Origin: a bacterium
GTDB taxonomy: Bacteria; Joyebacterota; Joyebacteria; Joyebacterales; Joyebacteraceae
NCBI GenBank assembly: GCA_025774245.1
Contig: JALGWI010000009.1
Span: 1-61,033, forward strand
Reading direction: 5' to 3'
Length of the DNA: 61,033 nt
Made by a program: the position numbers and the translations under genes
Notes under the pieces: model-generated
Told to the model about the DNA's origin: nothing
Database searches by the model: none
Seen by the model: the letters and a program-made list of their open reading frames with translations, nothing else
Shown here: positions 1 through 9,900 of the stretch, piece after piece
How the letters are laid out: the number at the start of each line of letters is the position of its first letter
How positions within the stretch are numbered: position 1 is the stretch's first letter

Positions 1-2470
1 GGACTGTGATGAGCGGTTCGTCCGGATCGTTGCTCGCGATCTCGATGTCGCAGTTGTAGATGCCCGTCCCGAGACCGGCGCTGTTGGCGCAGACGCGGAT
101 CGTCTTCGACTGTCCCGGGCGCGCCATGCCCGCCCCGGGCGTCGCCACGAGCCACGGGCACGTCTCCGTGACCGTCCAGTCGAGGTTCGCGAATCCGAGA
201 TTCTCGATCTCGAGTTCGTCGCAGGCCGTCCCGGTCCCTACGATGTGGAACGACAGGCTCGTCGGCGTCACGTCGATGTCGGGGATGGGCGGCAGGATGT
301 GGAGCGTGACCAGGATGATGATCGTCGCCCGTTCCGGCTCGTTCGTCTCGAGGACGAGTTCACACTCGTACGTGCCCGGCGCGAGCCCAGCGGTGTTCAC
401 GCAGACCTCGACCGTGGAGGACTCGCCGGGTGGGGTCGTGCCTTCGTCCGGTATCGCGGCGAGCCAGTCGCACTCGTCGCTGATCGTCCACGCGAGCTCG
501 CCCGAGCCCGTGTTCGTGATCTCGAGCGGCGCGCAGCCGGTGCCGCCGGCACCGACCTCGAAGACGAACGCAGCGGGCTCGACCCCTGCCTGCGGGGCAG
601 TCAGAATCTCGCACTGCACGTCAACGACGGTCGGGGGATCGTCAGGATCGTTGGAATCGTAGGTGAGCTCCCAGGCATACACTCCGGGCTCGTAACCCCA
701 GGACGCCCAGACCCCGATGTCGACAATCTCTGACTCGCCCGCAGGAATCGTGCCGCCCGACGGGTCGGCCGTGAGTCCGAAGACCGTGTCGGTCACCGTC
801 CACACCAGAGGGGCGGTGCCGACGTTCAAGACCGTCTGGGGCTGGGATTGCGATGTCCCGTGATAGAGCGAGAACGTGAGCTCGGGCGGGTAAACCTCGA
901 TGTCGGGCGTGGGAAGGACCGTCAGGTCGACCGTCACCGTCACCGGCGGCGTGTGGGGATCGTTGCTCGCGATCGTGATGATGCAGTCGTAGTCGCCCGG
1001 CGCGAGTCCGGTGGCGTCGGCGCACACCTCGACAAGGTCGGCGTCCCCGCCCGGGACCGTGCCGGCGTCAGGATCGAGCGTGAGCCACGCGCAGGCCTCC
1101 CCGGCCGTCCAGGTGAGCATGCCCGTGCCGGTGTTCCCGATCGAGAGCTCCTGGCACTCGACCTCGCCCTGCCAGAGAACGAAGCCGAGCTCCGTCGGGT
1201 CGACGTCGATCTCGGGCGTCGGCAGGACGTTGAGCGTGACGTCGATCACGATCACGGGCGTGTCGGGATCGTTGCTCGTGAGGTCCAGGTTGACCGTGTG
1301 GACGCCCGGGGGCAGCCCGTCGGACTCTACGCAGATGTCGACGTCGGTGCTCCCGGACGACGGGATCGAGCCGGAACCGGGCAAATAGGTCAGCCAGGTC
1401 GCCCCGCCGTCGATGTCCCAATCGAGGGTGGCGATGCCGCTGTTCGAAATCGTGAGGACGTCGCACTCGTCGAAGCCCACCTGCAGATCGAACGTGAACG
1501 ACGTCGGGTCGGCGCTGATGTCCGGAACCTGCACGACGTCCAGGTACAAGGTGACCATGAGCGTTGGCTCATCAGGGTCATTGCTCGTGCAGTGGATCAC
1601 GCAGTAGTGTCCACCCGACGAGAGACCGGTCGCGTCGACACAGACCTCGATGGGGTTCGAGCCGGCAGGCTCCGTCGTCCCGCTCACGGGATTCAGGGTG
1701 ACCCACGGGCGCGTCTCGGTGAGATTCCAGTTGAGGGTGGCGTCCCCTACGTTGCTGATCGTGAACGTCTGGCAGTCCATCCCGCCGGGCGGGAGCGTGA
1801 ACTCGAGGTTCATCGGGTCGATCTCGATGTCCGGCTCGGGAATGGCGGGCTCGCACTGGTGGTCCATGTGTAGCTGAAAGATCGCGAAGTCGGCGGCGGC
1901 TACCATCTCATCCCCGTCGAAGTCGCTCCGGCATGCGTAGGGGCCTCCGCCGATGTCACCCTGGAAGATGAGGAAGTCGCCGAGGTCGACGAGGCAGTCT
2001 CCGTCGAGGTCGACCGAGCGCCATCCCCGCAGGTCGAAGTCGGGCCAGATCCCCGTCCATGGGATGGTCACGCCCATGCACGTCACCGTGGTCGTCACGT
2101 GGCAGCAGTAGAGGTGGGGGGACGTGTCGAGTCCGCCTGCGGGGTGGAAAACGGCCTCGCCCCCAGGGTTGGTCGTCGTCGTGAAAGGCGGGCAGAAGCA
2201 GGCGTCGCAGTCGGCGACGTAGCTGATCGTGACGGTCTCTCCGACGATGGGCATGTTCGCGGCGTCCCGGACCGTCACGACGACCGCCGACGGGGCGTCG
2301 CCCGCGGGGCACACGAGGACCATCTCGTCGTACGCGAGCCCCTCCCACTCACAGGAGGAGTTGGCAGGATCGGGGATCGGCCTTCCCTGGGCCGCGACCG
2401 GGGCAGTCGTCGCGACCAGGCTCAGGAGCGCGAGTCCGACCGGTAGCACGATGGTCACCCTCGTCTTCAT
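1..2470 (-). CDS. Large secreted ASH/BACON-repeat protein, C-terminus beyond window
   Basis: The frame is open from ATG at 2470 to the window edge, giving about 823 codons without a stop. The N-terminus is MKTRVTIVLPVG followed by a hydrophobic stretch ending near VAAQ, a type I signal peptide. Next come an Ig-like domain with CPAGD, a dockerin-like pair (DLDGDCLVD and SDFDGDEMV), and six roughly 100-residue Ig-fold repeats. Each repeat opens like PDIEIDPMNLEF and closes with SNDPDEP, resembling ASH/choice-of-anchor or BACON domains; the sixth is cut by the edge. A Shine-Dalgarno GAAAGGA lies upstream of the start. It is a paralog of the complete gene at 2831-5506, so the missing end probably carries a second dockerin and a sorting domain. 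The likely role is a cell-surface or extracellular structural or binding protein. The ligand is unknown. Confidence 0.85.
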   Translation of the reverse strand, partial: MKTRVTIVLPVGLALLSLVATTAPVAAQGRPIPDPANSSCEWEGLAYDEMVLVCPAGDAPSAVVVTVRDAANMPIVGETVTISYVADCDACFCPPFTTTTNPGGEAVFHPAGGLDTSPHLYCCHVTTTVTCMGVTIPWTGIWPDFDLRGWRSVDLDGDCLVDLGDFLIFQGDIGGGPYACRSDFDGDEMVAAADFAIFQLHMDHQCEPAIPEPDIEIDPMNLEFTLPPGGMDCQTFTISNVGDATLNWNLTETRPWVTLNPVSGTTEPAGSNPIEVCVDATGLSSGGHYCVIHCTSNDPDEPTLMVTLYLDVVQVPDISADPTSFTFDLQVGFDECDVLTISNSGIATLDWDIDGGATWLTYLPGSGSIPSSGSTDVDICVESDGLPPGVHTVNLDLTSNDPDTPVIVIDVTLNVLPTPEIDVDPTELGFVLWQGEVECQELSIGNTGTGMLTWTAGEACAWLTLDPDAGTVPGGDADLVEVCADATGLAPGDYDCIITIASNDPHTPPVTVTVDLTVLPTPDIEVYPPELTFSLYHGTSQSQPQTVLNVGTAPLVWTVTDTVFGLTADPSGGTIPAGESEIVDIGVWASWGYEPGVYAWELTYDSNDPDDPPTVVDVQCEILTAPQAGVEPAAFVFEVGAGGTGCAPLEITNTGSGELAWTISDECDWLAAIPDEGTTPPGESSTVEVCVNTAGLAPGTYECELVLETNEPERATIIILVTLHILPPIPDIDVTPTSLSFHIVGTGTACDELEIENLGFANLDWTVTETCPWLVATPGAGMARPGQSKTIRVCANSAGLGTGIYNCDIEIASNDPDEPLITV

Positions 2471-2644
2471 GGTTGCACCGTTCCTTTCGGATCCGCCGTC
2501 GGGCGGAGAAAGAGACAGGGGCCAGCCGCAACGAGGCGTGGCCCCCAAGTCGTGTTTCGGGTTCCGGATTCCCAGACAGTCGCCAACACCTTACACCCCA
2601 CTGGGCGAGAAGAGTGGTGCGGACACAGATCCCATTGAATACGA
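2471..2644 (-). promoter_or_regulatory. Conserved 5' leader of the repeat-protein gene, three hairpins
   Basis: This is the transcribed leader between the promoter and the ATG at 2470. Hairpin A (2518-2545) pairs GGGGCCA/TGGCCCC plus GCC/GGC with a one-base bulge and loop TCGTTGC. Hairpin B (2545-2560) is a short stem with a G-U pair. Hairpin C (2492-2507) is TCCGCC/GGCGGA, just ahead of the Shine-Dalgarno. The same three hairpins occur in the same order in the leader at 5507-5679, with base changes that keep or extend pairing. It does not match a riboswitch class I know, so a cis-regulatory or mRNA-stability role is inference. There is no gene on either strand in 2471-2830. Confidence 0.55.
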
Positions 2645-2650
2645 TACGTT

Positions 2651-2679
2651 ATTGTAGCGCATATCTGACTTTGAGTCAA
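2651..2679 (-). promoter_or_regulatory. Sigma70-type promoter
   Basis: On the minus strand TTGACT is separated by 17 nt from TACAAT, close to the consensus. A 30-bp block including it is identical to 5686-5715 in front of the paralogous gene. It drives the gene starting at 2470 through a leader of about 170 nt. Confidence 0.8.
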
Positions 2680-2744
2680 CCGGAACCTCGAAGCTCGGCG
2701 GAGCCTCTGCGCGGGGGACGGGCGAACCGGCCTCCATCCGCCAA

Positions 2745-2768
2745 GGGGCCGGACGTCCATCCGGCCCC
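2745..2768 (-). terminator. Hairpin terminator candidate after the 891-aa gene
   Basis: A perfect 9-bp stem (GGGGCCGGA/TCCGGCCCC) with a 6-nt loop lies about 60 nt past the stop of the gene ending at 2831. Only a weak T-run follows, so termination efficiency is uncertain. It separates the two tandem paralogs, each of which has its own promoter. Confidence 0.55.
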
Positions 2769-2830
2769 TCGTTGGTCGTCGGGGTGGTCGTGATCCCCCG
2801 ACTCAGGCATCGCGTGAGAGTGCTCCACCA

Positions 2831-5506
2831 TTACTTCAGAAGAACCATCTTCCTCGTTTCGGGTTCGCCGGCGATCTCGAGGCGGTAGAAGTAGACCCCG
2901 GACCCGACCTGCCGTCCGTGGTCGTCGGTGCCGTCCCACGTGACCTCGTAGCGGCTGGCGGGCATGCGCTCGTCGGCGAGCGTCCTGATCGGCCGGCCGG
3001 CGGCGTCGAACACGCGGAGAACGACGCTGCCTGGTTCGGTGACCGTGAACGCGATCTTGGTCACCGGATTGAACGGGTTCGGGTAGTTCTGCTCGAGCGC
3101 CGAGATCCTGGGATCGATCTCCTCCTCTTCGACGTCTGTGACCGTGGGCGCGCACGAGTGGTCCGTGTGGTAGCTGAAGAAGGTGAAGTCGATCGCGGTG
3201 ACGGTCCCGTCACAGTCGAGGTCGCTCCGGCAGGCGGTGCTCCCGAAGTCCTCCATGAAGATCGTGTTGTCCAGGACATCCACGGTGCAGTCGCCGTTCA
3301 GGTCGGGCGAGCGGAACTCGCGGGTGTCACTCGGCAGCCCCGTCCCGAGCCACGGAATCGGCTGCCCGCCGATGAACATCGTCGTCGTCAACATCGTGGC
3401 GGTCCCGAGGGCGTCGGTGACGACCGAGATCGGCTCGCAGATGCAGCCCTCGCACGTGCCCTCGAAGAACGGAACGACCTGGACGCCCGCGATCGGGGCG
3501 TCGTTGACGTCTCGCACACTGACCGTGATCGCGCTCCCGTCACCCCAGGGGCAGACGAAGACCTTGTCCGTGCACTCGAGATTGATCCAATCGACGTGCG
3601 AGTTGGCCATGTCGGCCATCTGGACTTGAAGCGTGACCAGTATGACGATCGTCGCCCGCTCGGGCTCGTTCGTCTCGATCTCGATTTCGCACTCGTACGG
3701 GCCCGGCGCGAGTCCCTCGGTGTCCACGCAGACGTCGACAACGGAGACCTCCCCGGGCGGGGTCAGGCCCTCGATTGGGTCCGTCCAGAGCCAGGAGTCG
3801 CACTCGATGGGGATCGTGATCGTCCACTCGAGGTCGGCTGAGCCCGTGTTGGAGATCTCGAGCAGCTGGCACTCGTCGCCGCCGGCGCCGACCTCGAACT
3901 CGAACTCCGTGGCGCTGACCTCCGGGCGAGGGGCGGGAGCGATGGCGAGGGTCACCGGGACGTTGAACACGGGGTCGACCGGGTCGTTCGACTCGTAGGC
4001 GATGTTCCACTCATGGAGGATGCCGGGCTCGAGATCCCACGACGCCGTGAGTGTCATCTGGGCCTCGGTCTCGCCATCAGGGGGTATCTCGTTCTCGCCA
4101 GCGGGTGCGACGGAGACGTACTCGATGGACGGGAAGGCCTCCCAAACAAGGGTGCCCGCGCCCTCGTTCGCGATCGTGTCGGGAAACGTCCACTCCGTGC
4201 CGTGGATGAGCGATATGAAGAACTCCGCCGGCGTGACCTCGATGTCCGGCGGCTCCTCGACGTTGAGATGCGCCGTCACCACGACGAGTGACTCGTCGGG
4301 ATCATCGCTCTCGACGTTGATGTCGCAGTAGTGATCGCCCGCGAGAAGGCCGGTCGCAGAGACGCAGACCTGCACGTCCTCCCAGTTGTCGGGAGGGGTC
4401 ACAACTTCCCCTGTGGGGTCAATCTCTGTCACCCAAGGACAAGCCGAGCTGGCCTCCCAGGTCAGATCGCCGTCTCCCGTGTTGCCGATCGTGAACGTGG
4501 CGCAGTCTGAACCGCCGTAAGGCACGGCGAGTTCGAGGTTCATCGGGTCGACCTCGATGTCGGGTTCGACATCCAGGACTTCGAGATGCACCGGGATCAG
4601 GAGCGGGTTGGCTTCGGAGGGGGCGCTGTGCAGGATTCGGATCTCGCCGTCGTATTCGCCGGGCAAGAGACCCTCCGACCTGACACACAGGTCGAACTCG
4701 TTCGAATCGCCGGGGAGAATCCGACCGAAGATCGGCTCCCCGAGACCCGTATGTGCGAAGCTAGGAATCTCCAGGATGAACCAGACGAGGCCGGCACCAC
4801 CCATAGTGGCCACGTTGCTGACTGTGACTGTGACGCAAGCCTCTTCACCTGGAGCGAGAGCGAATTCGAGGGACGTTGGATTGACCTCGATCCCCGGTGG
4901 GGGGAGGGGAGTGCACTGGTGGGCGCCCATGGCGTGCGGTATGATGAACGTCTGGTCAGTGCTCTCGATGGTGCCGTCCCCGTTGAAATCACTTCGGCAG
5001 GCTTCAGTGTAGAAATCCCCTCCAAGGAGGGTGTAGTCGGTCATGTCAACGACGAAGTCCCCGGTGAGGTCGAAGCAGCGCCATTCGCGCTGATCGAAGG
5101 TGAGGCCGGTCGCCGGCCAGTTAATGGGCTCACCGTTGTACTCCACGATCGTGGTGACCTCGCAGCAGCCGGCGTCGGAGGACCGATCGAATCCGCCGTG
5201 CGGGTAGATTTCGGCCTGACCAGTGGCATTGGTTATTGCTGTGGAGGGCGGGCAGAATCGCCCGACGCAGTTCGTGACGTAGTAGACCTCGACGGTCTCG
5301 CTGTCCATCCCGACGCCCGAGCCGTCGAGGAGCGTCACGGTGATGTACGCCGGGCCGTCGCCCGCAGGGCAGATGGTGGGTTTGTCGTCGAGTGCCAAGC
5401 CACCCCAGACGCAGGAGTAGGTCTGCGCGGCCGCCGTGGTCGTCGAGGCGACGAGGCAGAGAAGCGCGAGTCCGGCTGCCAGCACGATGGTCACGTTCGT
5501 CCTCAT
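2831..5506 (-). CDS. Secreted ASH/BACON-repeat protein with dockerins and C-terminal sorting domain
   Basis: The protein is 891 aa from ATG at 5506. This start gives signal peptide MRTNVTIVLAAG ending near AAAQ and a GAAAGGA ribosome site; a start 15 codons upstream has neither. Order: Ig-like domain (about 28-115), dockerin-like EF-hand pair (145-198), four Ig-fold ASH/BACON-like repeats (204-630), second Ig-like domain (640-730), second dockerin-like pair (734-785; DLNGDCTVD, SDLDCDGTV). The FlgD-like/type A sorting domain follows (806-891; YPNPFNP, GSGVYFYRL, final KMVLLK). Such C-termini direct export and surface anchoring in FCB bacteria (family knowledge). Many conserved Cys pairs suggest disulfides. 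It is a paralog of the partial gene downstream and shares its promoter and leader. The ligand is unknown; calcium binding by the dockerin loops is inferred. Confidence 0.88.
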   Translation of the reverse strand: MRTNVTIVLAAGLALLCLVASTTTAAAQTYSCVWGGLALDDKPTICPAGDGPAYITVTLLDGSGVGMDSETVEVYYVTNCVGRFCPPSTAITNATGQAEIYPHGGFDRSSDAGCCEVTTIVEYNGEPINWPATGLTFDQREWRCFDLTGDFVVDMTDYTLLGGDFYTEACRSDFNGDGTIESTDQTFIIPHAMGAHQCTPLPPPGIEVNPTSLEFALAPGEEACVTVTVSNVATMGGAGLVWFILEIPSFAHTGLGEPIFGRILPGDSNEFDLCVRSEGLLPGEYDGEIRILHSAPSEANPLLIPVHLEVLDVEPDIEVDPMNLELAVPYGGSDCATFTIGNTGDGDLTWEASSACPWVTEIDPTGEVVTPPDNWEDVQVCVSATGLLAGDHYCDINVESDDPDESLVVVTAHLNVEEPPDIEVTPAEFFISLIHGTEWTFPDTIANEGAGTLVWEAFPSIEYVSVAPAGENEIPPDGETEAQMTLTASWDLEPGILHEWNIAYESNDPVDPVFNVPVTLAIAPAPRPEVSATEFEFEVGAGGDECQLLEISNTGSADLEWTITIPIECDSWLWTDPIEGLTPPGEVSVVDVCVDTEGLAPGPYECEIEIETNEPERATIVILVTLQVQMADMANSHVDWINLECTDKVFVCPWGDGSAITVSVRDVNDAPIAGVQVVPFFEGTCEGCICEPISVVTDALGTATMLTTTMFIGGQPIPWLGTGLPSDTREFRSPDLNGDCTVDVLDNTIFMEDFGSTACRSDLDCDGTVTAIDFTFFSYHTDHSCAPTVTDVEEEEIDPRISALEQNYPNPFNPVTKIAFTVTEPGSVVLRVFDAAGRPIRTLADERMPASRYEVTWDGTDDHGRQVGSGVYFYRLEIAGEPETRKMVLLK

Positions 5507-5679
5507 GGCTGTACCGTTCCTTTCAGCTCCGCATCCCGCGGAGCAAGACAAAGGGGACCAGCCGCAACGAGGCGTGGCCCCGAGTCGCGTCTCGGATTCA
5601 TGATTTCCAGACGGCCGTCAACACCTTAGGCCCCCGCGTCACACAAAGAGTGATGGCTATCAGCTTCCTCTAGATACGA
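5507..5679 (-). promoter_or_regulatory. Conserved 5' leader RNA, second copy
   Basis: Leader of the 891-aa gene. Hairpin A (5553-5581) has GGGG/CCCC, CCA/TGG and GCC/GGC stems around loop TCGTTGC, with single-base bulges. Hairpin B (5580-5595) is CCGAG/CTCGG. Hairpin C (5526-5544) is GCTCCGC/GCGGAGC, just upstream of GAAAGGA. Hairpin C pairs in both copies with different sequences, which argues for structural conservation rather than mere duplication. Confidence 0.55.
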
Positions 5680-5685
5680 TGAACT

Positions 5686-5714
5686 ATTGTAGCGCATATC
5701 TGACTTTGAGTCAA
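5686..5714 (-). promoter_or_regulatory. Sigma70-type promoter, second copy
   Basis: TTGACT-N17-TACAAT on the minus strand, within a 30-bp block identical to that at 2651-2680. It transcribes the 891-aa repeat protein. The rest of the interval up to 5937 shows no gene and no convincing plus-strand promoter for the ABC operon. Confidence 0.8.
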
Positions 5715-5937
5715 CGAGTGTCTCGGGAGCGCGAGGGCGGACGGCAGGGCGGGGACCGGGCGGACGCCCGTTCACCGTCGGCGCCTCCTTCCCGCGAGCG
5801 CGCTCGCGTTTCTGCCAAACCTGACACCACCGTCCGGAGTCCTACCTGTTGCGCGGCACGGTTCCACCGGCCGTCCGGCCGACGGGACGCCGCGCTCTTT
5901 CCGTACCACTCATGGGCAGAACACGCGGAGGACCGCC

Positions 5938-6897
5938 ATGCAGCTCTCGATCGAGAACGTCTCGAAGACCTACTCGAACGGCGTCCGGGCCCTGGACGGC
6001 GTGACCCTCACCATCCCCACGGGCATGTTCGGGCTCCTCGGCCCGAACGGATCCGGCAAGACCACGCTCATGCGCACGATCGCGACGCTCCAGGACCCCG
6101 ACGAGGGGGAGGCGTATCTCGGGGAGATCAACGTCCTCAAGGAGAAGGACGCGGTCCGGCGTGTGCTCGGCTACCTGCCTCAGGACTTCGGGGTCTACCC
6201 GAACGTCACGGCGCAGACGCTCCTCTCGCACCTGGCTGCCTTGAAGGGCATCACGAACGCCGGCGAGCGGAAGGACGTTGTCGAGGCGCTCCTCCGCCGG
6301 GTGAACCTGTGGGACGTGCGGACGCAGAAGCTCGGGAGCTTCTCCGGCGGCACGAAGCAGCGCTTCGGCATCGCGCAGGCGCTTCTCGGAAACCCCCAGC
6401 TCATCATCGTCGATGAGCCGACCGCCGGACTCGATCCGGAGGAGCGGAGCCGTTTCCTGAACCTCCTCTCCGAGATCGGCGAGAACGTGATCGTGATCCT
6501 GTCGACCCACATCGTCGACGACGTCGCCGAGGTCTGCAGCCGCATGGCGATCATCAAGGAGGGTCGCGTCCTGCGGGGCGGCGAGCCCCAGCGCGCGATC
6601 GACGCGATCCGCGGGAAGACGTGGAAGAAGGTGATCGACAAGAACGAGCTCCCGCAGTACGAGGCCGAGCACCACGTGATCTCGACGCGGCTCCGGGCCG
6701 GGAGGACGCTCGTCCACGTCTTCGCCGACGAGCGCCCCGATCCCTCGTTCGACGAAGCCGCCCCGGATCTCAAGGACGTCTACTTCATTACGCTCTCGCG
6801 GTCGAACGGAGCCCCGGACGAGGACTCCGTCTTCCCGGCGAACGCGCACGTGACCACGACCGACGGCTCCTCGGGCGGCAAGGGGAACGGGAGGTAG
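5938..6897 (+). CDS. ABC transporter ATP-binding protein
   Basis: 319 aa. Cytoplasmic ATPase subunit expected to power the two membrane proteins encoded directly downstream. Visible motifs: Walker A GPNGSGKTT (35-43), Q-loop Q82, signature FSGGTKQR (from 135), Walker B LIIVDE (155-160) with D-loop AGLD, and switch His191. It belongs to the ABC-2 exporter (CcmA-like) group. The last 80 or so residues form a poorly conserved tail after the nucleotide-binding domain. GGAGGACCGCC precedes the ATG. The gap to the next gene is 4 nt, so it is co-translated with the first permease-peptidase. The substrate cannot be told from sequence. Confidence 0.95.
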   Translation: MQLSIENVSKTYSNGVRALDGVTLTIPTGMFGLLGPNGSGKTTLMRTIATLQDPDEGEAYLGEINVLKEKDAVRRVLGYLPQDFGVYPNVTAQTLLSHLAALKGITNAGERKDVVEALLRRVNLWDVRTQKLGSFSGGTKQRFGIAQALLGNPQLIIVDEPTAGLDPEERSRFLNLLSEIGENVIVILSTHIVDDVAEVCSRMAIIKEGRVLRGGEPQRAIDAIRGKTWKKVIDKNELPQYEAEHHVISTRLRAGRTLVHVFADERPDPSFDEAAPDLKDVYFITLSRSNGAPDEDSVFPANAHVTTTDGSSGGKGNGR

Positions 6898-6901
6898 GGA
6901 C

Positions 6902-9900
6902 ATGTTCGGTCAGATCCTCGGCTTCGAGCTGGGATACCGCTTCCGTGGCTTTGCGGTCTACCTCTTCGCCGGCGTGATGTTCCTCATGGCCTTCTCGGCG
7001 ATCGCGACCGACTCCGTCCAGATGGGCGGGGCGATCGGGAACGCCGCGCGGAACTCCCCGTACGAGATCGTCCGTCTCATGTCGATGATGAGCGCGATCG
7101 GACTCATCGCCCTCACGGGCTTCGTGGCGTCGGCGGTGAACCGCGACCACGAGCTCATGACCGACGAGATGTTCTACACGACTCCGGCCTCGAGGGCCTC
7201 GTACCTCTTCGGCCGCTTCGGCGGCGCCCTCCTCACGGCCTTCTTCGCGGTCTGCGTTGCGGCCCCGGCGATCGCGATCGCGAGCACCATGCCCTGGCAA
7301 GACCCCGAGCGCATCCTGCCTTTCAGTGTCCTGCCCTACCTCTACGCGCTCGGGGTCTTTGTTCTTCCGAACCTGTTCCTTCTGGGCGCGATCCTCTTCG
7401 CCTTCGCCACGCTCACGAAGCGTGTCGTCTTCACCTACGTGGCGATGCTCGGGATCCTCATGGGCTGGGCGCTCACCCAGATGCACGTGGGGGACCTCGA
7501 GAGCAGGCTGGTTGCCTCGCTCGCGGATCCGTTCGGGATCACGACCTTCAACCTCGCGACCCGCTACTGGACCGTCGTCGAGAAGAACGCGCTCCTGCCG
7601 CCCCTGGACGGCCCGCTCATCATGAACCGCCTGATCTGGGTCGGCGTCGGCGTCGCAGCGCTCGTCTTCACGTGGGCGCGTTTCCGGATGGAGGTGGGGG
7701 AGAAGCGCTCGCGGCGCAGCGCGGCCGCCGTGGCCGCCGTCAGCGCCCCCGGGCGCGAGGTCGCCATCGAGACGGTGGCGATCCCGAAGGTGGCGCAGGA
7801 CTTCTCGAGGCGCGGCTACATCCGTCAGTGGCTCAACCAGACGCGCGTCGAGGTCGCGGGGGTCCTGAGGAGCGTCCCGTTCCTCGTGATCATGATCTTC
7901 GGCGTCTTCAACCTCGCGGGAAGCCTCGGGGCCGACATCGGCGGAAGGACGGGCCTGCCCGTGACGCGCGAGATGCTCTCGATGATCGGGGGGACGTTCG
8001 ACCTCTTTCTCTTCGTCGTCCTTCTGGTCTACGCGGGACTCCTCGTCTGGCGCGAGAGGGCGGCCAGGATGAACGAGATCCAGGACACGCTCCCGATGCC
8101 CGACTGGATCCCCCTGACGGCGAAGCTCACAGGGCTCGTCGTGATCGCGCTCGTCGCGCTCGGTGTCGCGATGACGACGACGATCGTCTACCAGCTCGCG
8201 AGGGGCTACACGTTCCTCGAGATCCCACTCTACCTCCGCGGGCTCTTCGTGCTGTCGCTCGCCGAGTGGCTCCTCATCGCCGCGCTCGCGATCTCGGTCC
8301 AGACGCTCACGAACAACAAGATCGCAGGCTTCGTGATCATGATCGGCTACTTCATCCTGCTCGAGGTCCTGCCGTCGATCGATTTCACGAACAACCTCGC
8401 GATCTATGCGACGACGCCGCCGGCGCCATACTCCGACATGAACGGCTACGGCCACTTCGTGAAACCGCTCGTCTGGTACCACGTCTACTGGGGATTCCTG
8501 GCGGCGGGCCTCGTCCTCGTGTCGAGCCTCTTCTGGATCCGTGGGACCGACACCCCCGTGAGACTCAGGCTCAGGGAGGCCGCGCGGCGCGCGACGCCGG
8601 CGCGCATCGCCGCGATCACGGCGATGCTGGTCGGGTTCGTGGGGACCGGCGCGTGGATCTACTACAACACGCACGTTCTGAACGAGTACACGACGGGGCG
8701 GAGCGAGAACGACCGCGCGGCGCTCTACGAGCAGCGGTACAAGCAGTACCAGGGAATCCCGCAGCCGCGCGTGACCGACGTCAGGCTCGACGTCGATCTC
8801 TACCCCGAGGAACGCCGGGTCGAGATCAAGGGGGATCTGACGCTCGTCAACAAGACCGACGGACCGATCTCGGAACTCCACGTCGTGAACGAGCGAACGC
8901 TCGAGCTGGCGAGCTTCAGCCTGCCGGAGGAGAGCATCACGCTCGACGATCGCGAGATCGGCTACCGGATCTACGCGCTCGACGGGCCGCTCGCGCCGGG
9001 AGACACGCTCGAGGTCAGCTTTGAGGCGCGCATCGTGAACGAGGGATTCGTCGACGGCCGTTCGAACACGCGCGTCGTCGAGAACGGGACCTTCCTCGAT
9101 AACTCGCATTGCGTCCCGGTCTTCGGATACATGGACGACCAGGAGCTTTCGAACACGCACGAGCGCAGGAAGCGCGGGCTCCCGGAGCACGAGGACATGG
9201 CGCCTCCCGACGACATCATCGCGCGCGGAAACACGTTCTCCGTCGACGCCGACTGGATCAGCTACGAGGCGACGATCTCGACGAGTCCCGACCAGATCGC
9301 CATAACGACGGGCGATCTCGAGGACGAGTGGGTCGCGGACGGACGGCGCTACTTCCACTACGAGATGGATGCCCCGATGCTCCACTTCTTCCCGATCGTC
9401 TCGGGGAGGTACGAGGTCGCCCGGGACGCGTGGAACGACATCGGGATCGAGATCTACTACCACCCGACGCACACGTACAACGTCGACCGCATGATCGAGT
9501 CGGTGAAACAGTCGCTTTCGTACTACACGACGAACTTCACTCCCTACCAGCACCGTCAGATCCGGATCGTCGAGTTCCCGCGCTACAGCGGCTTCGCGCA
9601 GTCGTTCGCGACGACGATCCCGTACTCGGAGAGCGTGCACTTCATCGACGACCTCCGGAGCCAGGAGGACCTCGACATGCTGTTCTACATCACGGCGCAC
9701 GAGGTGGCGCACCAGTGGTGGGGACATCAGGTAGTGGTCGCCTGGGTGCAGGGCGCCACGTTCATCGAGGAGGCCATGGCGCAGTACTCAGCCCTCATGG
9801 TCATGGAGAGGGACGTCGGGCCCACGCAGATGAAGAAGTTCCTGGCGTACGAGCTCGATCGCTACCTCTCCGGCCGCGCGCAGGAGCGAAAAGAGGAGAG

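Noticed and set aside
2471-5680. Leader RNAs as a known riboswitch (cyclic-di-GMP or cobalamin class)
   Set aside because: The conserved core motifs of those classes are not present; only hairpins unlike them are seen, so no class name was assigned.
6788-9727. Very long antisense open frame (about 979 codons, minus strand) opposite the permease/peptidase gene
   Set aside because: The translation is Arg/Asp/Val-rich with no domain, the expected mirror of GC-rich codons on the coding strand. Similar antisense frames at 24385-28482 and 42361-46008 were rejected for the same reason.
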